Source: Rubrivivax sp.
Lineage (GTDB): Bacteria; Pseudomonadota; Gammaproteobacteria; Burkholderiales; Burkholderiaceae_C
Direction: 5' to 3'
DNA: 64,000 nucleotides
NCBI GenBank assembly: GCA_016719535.1
Contig: JADJYX010000039.1
Coordinates: 43,081-107,080, forward strand
A program made the translations under genes and the position numbers. Shown here piece after piece: positions 55,024 through 63,031 of this stretch (position 1 is the stretch's first letter; every line of letters begins with the position of its first letter). The notes beneath the pieces were generated by a model, which worked only from the letters and a program-made list of their open reading frames with translations, made no database searches and was not told where the DNA came from.

Positions 55024-55895
55024 AGAAGCGGCCACCCGTCCTGTGGATCGTCGTCGCGCTCAACCTGGTGGTGCTGGTCGCGCTGGCCTTCGCCTATCCG
55101 CACCTGATGATCAGCCCCGGCCCGCTGGTGAAAGGGCACGAGGATCTCGTCACCGACTGCTTCGCCTGCCACGCCGCCTGGCGCGGCGCCTCCACGTCGC
55201 GCTGCATCGAATGCCATGCCGTGGCCGATGTCGGCCTGAAGACGACCAAGGGCGTGGCGATCCCTTCGCGCACCGTCAAGGTGTCGTTCCACCAGGAACT
55301 GGTCGAGCAGGACTGCATGGCCTGCCACAGCGACCACCAGGGGCCCAAGCTCACCAAGCGCAGCCGCAAGCCCTTCTCGCATGCGCTGCTGAAGGTGGCG
55401 GTGAAGGAACAGTGCGCGACCTGCCACGCCGCCCGAAGGACACGGTGCACCGCGAGCTGAAGGCCGAGTGCAGCCAGTGCCACGGAGACAAGGCCTGGAA
55501 GCCGGCGAGCTTCGAGCACCGGCTGCTGGCGCCGGCCGTGCTCGACCGCTGCGAGCTGCCACAACGTGCCGACCGACCGCCTGCACCGCCAGATCACGGG
55601 CAGTTGCAAGAGCTGCCACAAGACCGAGGCCTGGAAGCCGGCGACCTTCGACCACGACAAATCTTTCGTGCTCGATCGCGACCACCAGGCCCCGTGCGAG
55701 ACCTGCCACAAGAACAACGACTACAGCCGCTACACCTGCTACGGTTGCCACGAGCACTCCGAGGCCAAGGTGCGCGCAGAACACCTCGAAGAAGGCATCC
55801 GCGACTACCAGGATTGCGTGGAGTGCCACCGCGACCCGCGTGTCGAACCGCAGAAGGGGCGCGGCCGGGACCGAGGCGGGCGCCAGCGTGACTGA
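55020..55895 (+). CDS. decaheme-type cytochrome c, two compensating frameshifts
   Basis: GTG 55020 is followed by a membrane anchor (VLWIVVALNLVVLVALAFAY) and heme-binding CxxCH motifs: CFACH, CIECH, CMACH, CATCH in the first frame; CSQCH in a second; a broken motif across the next shift; then CKSCH, CETCH, CYGCH and CVECH back in the first frame. Shifts lie near 55432-55440 and 55555-55565. Ten motifs would make a periplasmic decaheme electron carrier of the class III/NapC-NrfH-like kind, linked to the upstream b-type protein. Confidence 0.8.
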
Positions 55896-55937
55896 CCGGC
55901 AGCCATTGGCGCGGCCGACGTTCGCGTGCGGCACCGC

Positions 55938-56746
55938 ATGAGCAGGCGCAGCGTCCCGCTCGATCGCCTGGCGTCGCTGCCGCCCGGCACGCAGGGCCTG
56001 AGCGCAGCGCAGGTCGAACGCCAGCGCAGCCACGGCTTCAACGACATCGTGGCGCCCGCCACCGACGGCTGGCTCGTCGTCGCACGCGACACGGCACGCG
56101 ACCCGATGCTGTGGTTCCTGCTGCTGTCGGCTGGCCTGTTCGGCCTGCCCGGCCAGGTCACAGAGTCGCTCACGCTGCTCGTCGCGATGGCGCCCTTGCT
56201 GGGCATGGACGCCTACCTGCACCGGCGAACCTCGGCATCCGCGGCGGGGCTGGCCAGCCGGCTGGCCAGTTCGGCCAAGGTGCTGCGCGACGGGCAGTGG
56301 CGCCACATGCCGTCGCGGGAGCTGGTGCCCGGCGACCTGGTGGAGGTGGCGCCGGGCGAGTATTTCCCGGCCGACGGGGTGCTGGTCGCCGGCACCGGCC
56401 TGCAGGCCGACGAATCGACGCTGACCGGGGAATCGCTGCCGGTGGCCAAGCGCGCCCTCGGTGCGGCGGCGCAGCTGCCCGCCAGCGTGCCCGACGAGCA
56501 CTGGGGGACCGCGGGGACGCGCCTGCTGACGGGCACGGCCCGGCTGCTGATCGTCTTCATCGGCGGCGAGACCCGCTACGGCGAGATCGCCCGCTCCGCC
56601 ACCGAAGTCAGGTTCCTGTGCTCAGCCGACTGCTGCATCTGCGGCCCTTGCATGCGGCCGACTGGGCACTGGTGGCGGTGGCCTTCGCCGCTGCGGCCGC
56701 GATCACCCTCTGGGTGGCCTCGCGGCTCAATCGGCATCCGAACTGA
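55938..56746 (+). pseudogene. cation P-type ATPase, internally deleted
   Basis: The N-terminal part has the cation-ATPase N-domain start (LPPGTQGLSAAQVERQRSHG), two helices and the actuator domain with ADESTLTGESLPV. After TRYGEIARSATEV the sequence jumps, with a frame change, into the last ~45 residues of such a pump (LHLRPLHAADWALVAVAFAA to a stop). The phosphorylation motif DKTGT and the nucleotide-binding domain are gone. About 1.5 kb has been lost by deletion. Confidence 0.8.
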
Positions 56747-56941
56747 AGGGCGTCCAGACCTTGCCCATCGACAACCCGGCTCCATGCACGAGGCCCTCAC
56801 GAGGCCCTCACGAGGCTCTCACGCGGCCCTGCGCGCGTCGGGCGCGAGGACAACGCATCCATGCCGGACCGACTGGTACCGTCTGCGGGCGGGGTCTGCA
56901 ATGAGTCGCAGCAGTCCTCGCCAGCCTCCCCTGATGCAACA

Positions 56942-56961
56942 AGGGCGCCGGCCGGCGCCCT
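56942..56961 (-). terminator. ftsZ-type terminator hairpin, copy 2
   Basis: Perfect inverted repeat AGGGCGCC-N4-GGCGCCCT followed by CGTGACCGATCC, as at 51650. It lies next to the second ftsZ relic. Confidence 0.7.
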
Positions 56962-56976
56962 CGTGACCGATCCAGC

Positions 56977-57236
56977 TCAGGACGCCGAAGCCCAGTCGAC
57001 CTGCTTGCGCAGGAGCGCTGAGATGGATCTCGATCACGTCCATGCCGTTGCTGGACAGTGACAGTGGCGATGACCGTCACGCGCAGCGGGTCGCCCAACG
57101 ATTCATCGCAGGCGCTGCCGTCGACCCCATGCGCATCGTCGGCGGCCTTGGTGGCGCGGTCGGGGCCGCCGGTGGTGGCGGTGCCCATGCACGCCCAAGC
57201 CCGGCTCGCTCATCACCGTCTTCACGTCCCAGACCC
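56977..57236 (-). pseudogene. ftsZ: ftsZ relic 2 (short, heavily deleted)
   Basis: Pieces VKTVMSEPG, GTATTGGPDRATKAADD, CDESLGDPLRVTVIAT and LSSNGMD...LRKQVD, in that order on the minus strand, are FtsZ fragments separated by deletions. It ends about 20 bp before the truncated hsdM. Together with relic 1 and both hairpins it shows that an ftsZ 3' end was copied at least twice in this region. Confidence 0.8.
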
Positions 57237-57256
57237 GACCGCAGAATGCCCTGAAA

Positions 57257-59392
57257 ATGTGGCAGCGACTGCTCGACCGCGAGCAGATCACCGAGCAGCG
57301 GGCCGCCCTGTGCGACGCCGCCGGCCAGGACTTCTACAACACCTCGAAGTTCACGCTGCGTGACTTGAAGTCGCGCGGCAGCCAGCAGCAGCTGCTGGCC
57401 GACTTCGAGGACTACCTGAACGGCTTTTCCGACAACGTCCAGGGCATCCTGGACAACTTCAAGTTCCGCAATCAGTTGCCCACGTTGTCGAAGGCCGACG
57501 CGCTGGGCACGCTGATCGCCAAGTTTCTCGATCCCGACATCGACCTCTCGCCCGCCGGCATCGACAACCACGCCATGGGCACCGTGTTCGAGGAACTGGT
57601 GCGCCGCTTCAACGAAGAGAACAACGAGGAAGCCGGCGAGCACTGGACCCCGCGCGACGCCGTGCGCCTGATGGCGCGACTGGTGTTCGAGCCCATCGAG
57701 GCACAGATCAAGGCCGGCACCTACCTGCTGTACGACTGCGCCTGCGGCACCGGCGGCATGCTCACCGTGGCCGAGGAGACGCTGACGCAGATCGCCGCGC
57801 GCCGCGGCCAGCAGGTCAAGTCCCTGCTCTACGGCCAGGAGATCAACCCCGAGACCTACGCCGTCTGCAAGGCCGACATGCTGCTCAAGGGCGAGGGCGA
57901 GTCGGCCGAGCACATCGTCGGTGGCGCCGAATGGTCCACGCTGGCGCACGACGCCTTCCCTGCGCAGAGCTTCGACTTCATGCTCGCCAACCCGCCTTAT
58001 GGCAAGAGCTGGAAAAAGGACCTCGAAGCGCTGGGCGGCAAGGACGGCATGCGCGACCCGCGCTTCAAGGTGATGCACCGCGACGAGGAACTCTCGCTCG
58101 TCACCCGTTCCAGCGACGGTCAGATGCTGTTCCTGGCCAACATGGCCAGCAAGATGAATAACAAGAGCGCCCTGGGCAGCCGCATCGCCGAGGTGCACAA
58201 CGGCTCGTCGCTGTTCACCGGCGATGCCGGCCAGGGCGAAAGCAACATCCGCCGCTGGATCATCGAGAACGACTGGCTCGAAGCCATCGTCGCGCTGCCG
58301 CTCAACCTGTTCTACAACACCGGCATCGCCACCTACGTCTGGCTGCTGAGCAACCGCAAGCCCGCCCACCGCCAGGGCCGCGTGCAGCTGATCGACGCCA
58401 CGAAGTGGTTCAAGCCGCTGCGCAAGAACCTGGGCAAGAAGAACTGCGAGCTGTCGGCCGAGGACATCGACCGCATCCTGCGCGCCTTCAACGACTTTGC
58501 CGAAACGCCGGAATCGAAGATCTTCCCGAACGAGGCCTTCGGCTACTGGAAGGTGACGGTCGAGCGCCCGCTGCGGCTGCACAGCCAGCTGAGCCTGAGA
58601 GCCATCGAGACGCTGCGCTTCACCTCGGGCGACGAAGACATCCGTGCCGCGCTGTACGACGAGTTCGGCGATGCGCTGGCCAACCCGCACGCCTTCGTCG
58701 CGCCCAAGCTGGAGCAGCGCCTGGCCGAGTGGGGCGCCGACGATGACGACGGTGACGACGAGGAAGCCGGCACCCGCAAGGGCCTGCCCGAGAAGAAGCG
58801 CAAGAAGCTGGCCGACCCGGCCACCTGGGCGCGCGACTTCCGACTGGCCGACACCGCCCTGCAGTTGCGCGAGGCACTGGGCGAGGCGCTGTTCGAGGAC
58901 CACAACGTCTTCCGCGAGCGGGTGGACACCGCCTTGCAGCGGGCCGGCCTGCGCGTGCCTGCGGCCGAGCTGAAGCTGATCCTCAAGGCCGTGAGCTGGC
59001 GCGTGGAGTCGGCGCCACCCGTCATCGCCAAGCTGCACAAGCCCGGCAAAGTGGGTGCCGACGAGTTGCACGGTTTGTATGCCACCACCGTGAACGGCAA
59101 GCCCGCCGTCGTGGAATACGAACCCGACCCCGAACTGCGCGACACCGAGCAGGTGCCGCTGCTGGAAGAAGGCGGCATCGAAGCCTTCATCCGCCGCGAG
59201 GTGCTGCCCTACACGCCCGACGCCTGGGTGAAGCCCGAGGCCACCAAGGTGGGCTACGAGATCAGCTTCACGCGGCACTTCTACCGCCCGAAGCCGCTGC
59301 GCACGCTGGCCGAGATCAGCGCCGACATCCTGGCCATCGAGCGCGAGGCCGAGGGCCTGCTCGACGGGCTGCTGGTGAGCGAGGGCCAGTGA
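57257..59392 (+). CDS. hsdM: type I restriction-modification DNA methyltransferase HsdM, 5'-truncated
   Basis: The 711-aa frame has the SAM-binding motif DCACGTGGML (CACGTGG at 161-167) and the N6-adenine motif NPPYG at 245-249, plus the N-terminal-type region LCDAAGQDFYNTSKFTLRDL. Full-length relatives have about 60 more residues before this (the LPFTVLRRLD region); here the sequence upstream of ATG 57257 is ftsZ relic, and there is no ribosome binding site. The catalytic core is intact, but expression and assembly are doubtful. Confidence 0.9.
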   Translation: MWQRLLDREQITEQRAALCDAAGQDFYNTSKFTLRDLKSRGSQQQLLADFEDYLNGFSDNVQGILDNFKFRNQLPTLSKADALGTLIAKFLDPDIDLSPAGIDNHAMGTVFEELVRRFNEENNEEAGEHWTPRDAVRLMARLVFEPIEAQIKAGTYLLYDCACGTGGMLTVAEETLTQIAARRGQQVKSLLYGQEINPETYAVCKADMLLKGEGESAEHIVGGAEWSTLAHDAFPAQSFDFMLANPPYGKSWKKDLEALGGKDGMRDPRFKVMHRDEELSLVTRSSDGQMLFLANMASKMNNKSALGSRIAEVHNGSSLFTGDAGQGESNIRRWIIENDWLEAIVALPLNLFYNTGIATYVWLLSNRKPAHRQGRVQLIDATKWFKPLRKNLGKKNCELSAEDIDRILRAFNDFAETPESKIFPNEAFGYWKVTVERPLRLHSQLSLRAIETLRFTSGDEDIRAALYDEFGDALANPHAFVAPKLEQRLAEWGADDDDGDDEEAGTRKGLPEKKRKKLADPATWARDFRLADTALQLREALGEALFEDHNVFRERVDTALQRAGLRVPAAELKLILKAVSWRVESAPPVIAKLHKPGKVGADELHGLYATTVNGKPAVVEYEPDPELRDTEQVPLLEEGGIEAFIRREVLPYTPDAWVKPEATKVGYEISFTRHFYRPKPLRTLAEISADILAIEREAEGLLDGLLVSEGQ

Positions 59393-60519
59393 TGAAGAAG
59401 GCAGCGCAGGTGCCGGCACGGCGGCCATCGCGGCGCGGCGCCACGGCGCCGGCCTCTGCCGCGCGTGGCCAGGCCGGCCCCGTCGACGAAGCCGCGCTGC
59501 TGGGTGACCTGCGCACGCTGGTTCAATCCGCGCGCCAGCGCATTGCCGCAGCGGCCTACGCCACGCAGACGCTGCTGTGCTGGCATGTCGGGCGGCGCCT
59601 GGCGCAGGAACACCTGCAAGGCGGCCGGGCCGCCTATGGCAAGCAGATTCTCGTGACCGTGTCACGAGAATTGACGGCCGACTACGGCCGCGGCTTCAGC
59701 TATGCCGAACTGGCCCGGATGATCCAGTTCACCCAGGCGTTCCCGGACGAAGCCATTGTCGTGACGCTGTCACAACAATTGAGCTGGTCGCACTTCCACG
59801 CGCTGCTGCCGATCAAGGACCCGCTGGCCCGCGACTTCTACGCCGAGATGTGCCGCATCGAACGCTGGGACGTTCGCACGCTGCGGCAGAAGATAGCCGG
59901 CATGCTGTACCAGCGCACCGCACTCTCGAAGCGACCCGATGCCGTCATCGCCGCCGAGATCGGCAAACTGCGCGGCGGGCAGATGAGCCCGGATACCGTG
60001 TTCCGCGACCCGTACCTGCTGGACCTGCTGGGCTTGCAAGGCGCGTACAGCGAGCGCGACCTGGAAAGCGCGATCCTGCGCGAGATCGAAGGCGTGCTGC
60101 TCGAGCTGGGCGTGGGCTTCAGCTTCGTCGCGCGGCAAAAGCGCATCAGCGTCGGCAAGGACGACTTCCACCTCGACCTGCTGTTCTTCCACCGCCACCT
60201 GCGCCGGCTGATCGCGGTGGAGCTGAAGCTCGAATCGTTCCAACCGGCCCACGTGGGTCAGATGGAGCTGTACCTGCGCTGGCTGGACAAGCACGAGCGC
60301 GCGCCCGGCGAGGACGCGCCGATCGGCCTGATCCTGTGCGCCGATGCCGATGCCGAGCAAGTGGAACTGCTGCAGCTCGACGCCAAGTCGATCCGCGTCA
60401 GCGAATACCTGACCGCCTTGCCGCCGCTGCCGCTGCTGCGGCGGCGGCTGCACGAGGCGATCGAACACGCGCGCGAGCAGGCGGCGCGCCGGCTGCCGGC
60501 GGCGGAGGGCGAAGCATGA
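59392..60519 (+). CDS. DUF1016/PDDEXK nuclease domain protein (YhcG-like)
   Basis: The 375-aa product has the DUF1016 N-terminal domain (AYATQTLLCWHVGRRLAQEH, YGRGFSYAELARMIQFTQAF, LSWSHFHALLPI) and the C-terminal nuclease core FHLDLLFFHRHLRRLIAVELK, a PD-(D/E)xK pattern. Such proteins are common in and near restriction and defence loci. ATG 59392 overlaps the hsdM stop by 1 bp, so it belongs to the same operon. It is intact and could act independently of the broken hsd genes. Confidence 0.88.
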   Translation: MKKAAQVPARRPSRRGATAPASAARGQAGPVDEAALLGDLRTLVQSARQRIAAAAYATQTLLCWHVGRRLAQEHLQGGRAAYGKQILVTVSRELTADYGRGFSYAELARMIQFTQAFPDEAIVVTLSQQLSWSHFHALLPIKDPLARDFYAEMCRIERWDVRTLRQKIAGMLYQRTALSKRPDAVIAAEIGKLRGGQMSPDTVFRDPYLLDLLGLQGAYSERDLESAILREIEGVLLELGVGFSFVARQKRISVGKDDFHLDLLFFHRHLRRLIAVELKLESFQPAHVGQMELYLRWLDKHERAPGEDAPIGLILCADADAEQVELLQLDAKSIRVSEYLTALPPLPLLRRRLHEAIEHAREQAARRLPAAEGEA

Positions 60520-60824
60520 AGCCGGCAGGCACGGCGGATCGGACGTTGATCGACATCGCGCGCAAGGTGCGTCCGCTGGAGCGGCGGGCCGTGCGCGAAT
60601 ACCGGCCGGTGGTCGACGACATCCTGCGCAGCGGCAGCCGCGATGCCGCGCGCATCGAGCGCACGTTGGACGGCATGCTCGACTTCTGCGACCACGCGCC
60701 GATGCTGGCGCTGTACAAGGCGCTGTGTCGGCACTACTGGACGATCGATCCCGAAGCCGCAGTTTCGTATGTGCAGGCCTACCGCGAGCGGTGGGACTGC
60801 GAAGAGCGGGGGAGCGGGGAGTGA
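60516..60824 (+). CDS. small protein of unknown function in the hsd operon
   Basis: The 102-aa product overlaps its neighbours by 4 bp on each side (ATGA at 60516-60519, GTGA at 60821-60824), so it was clearly part of the original operon. It is helical and charged (DIARKVRPLERRAVREYRPV, YKALCRHYWTIDPEAAVSYV) and has no domain I recognise. An adaptor for the restriction complex or the DUF1016 protein is one possibility. Confidence 0.7.
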   Translation: MKPAGTADRTLIDIARKVRPLERRAVREYRPVVDDILRSGSRDAARIERTLDGMLDFCDHAPMLALYKALCRHYWTIDPEAAVSYVQAYRERWDCEERGSGE

Positions 60825-61766
60825 TCGGCGAACTGAAACCGTATGCCGAGTACGAACACAGCGGGCAAGAGTAGCTGGGCCAGATTCCTGCCGGCTGGAG
60901 TCAACTTCGCGCGAAGCATCTATTTCGCGAAGTTGATGAACGCTCGACGACCGGCCGCGAAGAACTGCTGGGCCACGCGAAGCGCTCGGGCGACCTGCGG
61001 CGCTTCATCAAGCAGGGGCGCAAGATCATCGTCAGCACGGTGCAGAAGTTCCCGTTCATCCTGGACGAGATCGGCACCGAGCCCGGCAAGCACTTCGCCA
61101 TCGTCATCGACGAAGCGCATTCCAGCCAGGGCGGCAAGACCTTGGCGGCGATGAGCCAGGCGCTGTCGGCCGGCGCGGCGCCTGCGGCTGCGGCCGATGT
61201 CGATGCAGCCGAGACCGCCGACCCCGAAGACCTGGTGAACGCCGCGCTCGAAGCGCGCATGGCCAGCCGCAAGATGCTGGCCAATGCCAGCTACTTCGCC
61301 TTCACCGCCACGCCCAAGAACAAGACGCTGCAGATGTTCGGCGAGGCACTGCCGCCCGATGCCGAAGGCAAGGTGAAGCACCGGCCCTTCCACAGCTACA
61401 CCATGAAGCAGGCGGTGCAGGAGGGCTTCATCCTCGACGTGCTGAAGCACTACATGCCGGTGGCCAGCTACTACAAGCTGGTGAAGAAGACTGCCGACGA
61501 CCCTGAGTTCGACAGCAAGCGCGCGAAGAAGAAGCTGCGGCACTACGTGGAAAGCCACGACCACGCGATCCGCCTGAAGGCCGAGATCATGGTGGACCAC
61601 TTCCACGAGCAGGTGCTTGCCGCCGGCAAGATCGGCGGCCAGGCGCGGGCGATGGTGGTCACCGGCAGCATTGAACGGGCCATCCAGTACTTCCATGCCT
61701 TCCAGGCCTATCTGGCCGAGCGCAAGAGCCCGCACAAGGCCATCGTCGCGTTCTCGGGCGAGCCCC
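60821..61766 (+). pseudogene. in-frame hsdS::hsdR chimera with premature stop
   Basis: From GTG 60821 the frame reads IGELKPYAEYEHSGQE, then TAG at 60872-60874 (a Trp in relatives), then LGQIPAGWSQLRAKHLFREV, an HsdS N-terminus. After EELLG it continues without frame change into HsdR motor sequence: IIVSTVQKFPFILDEIG, VIDEAHSSQGGKT (DEAH box), FAFTATPKNKTLQMFG and AIVAFSGEP. At 61767 an IS21-type end cuts it off. A deletion fused hsdS to hsdR and removed the HsdR nuclease and Walker A parts. Specificity and restriction functions are lost. Confidence 0.85.
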
Positions 61767-62467
61767 TGATGGCCACTTCAAATTCCCCCACCTGTGGCCA
61801 CTCAAACTCCCCCAGGCAGGACGGTCGAATTATGGGTTTCCTGCCCCTGTCTGAGTTGACCTGCGAGGCTGCGATGCCGGGGGCTGCTTGAGCGGGCTTC
61901 TGTCGCCTGTTGGCCTGGTGCGGGGGGTGTTTTGATTCCCCTTCTGCAATCGGCTGTTCGGGCAAGCGAAGCGCGTCAGGCCGTAGGCATCGGCCGGGGA
62001 GCGGTGGGCAAGCCACGGACCCCGCAGGGGCCGTCCACAGGCTTGTCCTGTGGGCGGGTGGCTTGTCCACGGCGGGCGCGAGTTGCCTGGACTGGATCGA
62101 GGCGTGTCGGCCCGCTGGGCCGTTGCTGCGGGTCTGCCTGAGCGACCAGGGCGCCTGCTCAGGGGCAGTCGGCGGCGTTCAGCGCGATGCGCGAGGCCGC
62201 CTCCTTGAGGCGATAGCTCTTGCCCTCGAACTCCAGCATGGCCGCGCGGTGCATGAGACGGTCGAGGATGGTGGTGGCCATGGTGGCGTCGCCGAGGTAC
62301 TTGCCCCAGTCCTGCACGACACGGTTTGAGGTGACGACGATGCTGCGGCGCTGCTTGTAGCGCTGGTGCACGACGGTCTGCAGCAACTCGGCGCTGGCCT
62401 CGGAGATGCGCCTGGCCAGGAACAGATCGTCCAGCACGACGAGGTCGGGCTCCCCCCCGTGCCAATA
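61767..62467 (-). mobile_element. IS21-family element remnant
   Basis: The left boundary is TG at 61767, followed by two tandem copies of GGCCACT(T)CAAA(T/C)TCCCCCA, the multiple end repeats typical of IS21 elements. The rest contains about 390 bp of non-coding sequence and the 3' part of istB. The other side is lost where the IS3-family element begins; istA is absent from the window. Confidence 0.75.
62159..62467 (-). pseudogene. istB: IstB-like helper ATPase, C-terminal fragment
   Basis: The fragment reads EPDLVVLDDLFLARRISEAS (Walker B region), RRSIVVTSNRVVQDWGKYLG (sensor 1) and LDRLMHRAAMLEFEGKSYRL, the C-terminal half of IstB. The Walker A half was removed by the IS3-family insertion or an associated deletion. 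Confidence 0.85.
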
Positions 62468-62515
62468 TGACCTGCGACACCTACCCCCGAGAGATCAGTG
62501 AGCAAAGAGGTAGGT

Positions 62516-63031
62516 ATGACGATCAACCAGCAGTCGAAGGTCCCGATGCACGCAGTGAAGGTTTCTGCCGATCCGGGCGCATCGCAAGGAGCCCGTAGGG
62601 CGACTGAAGATGCGCCCGGATCGGCGCCGCCGGCGATCCCGCCCGGCAGCGATTCCGAGGTCGTTGCGCGTGCACGGCGCCGTACGTTCTCCAACGCCAA
62701 CAAGCGTCGCATTCTGCAGGCCACCGAGCTGTGCACCAAGCCCGGTGAGATCGGCGCGCTGATGCGCCGCGAGGGCGTGTACTCATCCTCGCTGAGCACC
62801 TGGCGACGCCAGCGCGAGGCCGCCGAGCTGGCCGCACTTGCACCGCAAAGGCGCGGCCCCAAGGTGGACGCCGCCGCGCGGGTCGATGCGCTGCACATCG
62901 CACAGCTCACCCGCGAGCGCGACAAGCTGCGCGTCGAGCTCGACAAGGCGCGGTTGGTGATCGAGGTCCAAAAAAAACTTGCCGCGCTGCTGGGCCTCCT
63001 GGCAACCGACGACAAGCGCGGGAGCACATGA
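62516..63031 (+). CDS. IS3-family transposase OrfA
   Basis: The 171-aa product has an HTH region (RRRTFSNANKRRILQATELC, EGVYSSSLSTWRRQREA) and a C-terminal coiled coil (LTRERDKLRVELDKARLVIE, the leucine zipper of IS3-type OrfA). An AGAGG box precedes ATG 62516. The stop overlaps the orfB ATG by 4 bp. Confidence 0.85.
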   Translation: MTINQQSKVPMHAVKVSADPGASQGARRATEDAPGSAPPAIPPGSDSEVVARARRRTFSNANKRRILQATELCTKPGEIGALMRREGVYSSSLSTWRRQREAAELAALAPQRRGPKVDAAARVDALHIAQLTRERDKLRVELDKARLVIEVQKKLAALLGLLATDDKRGST

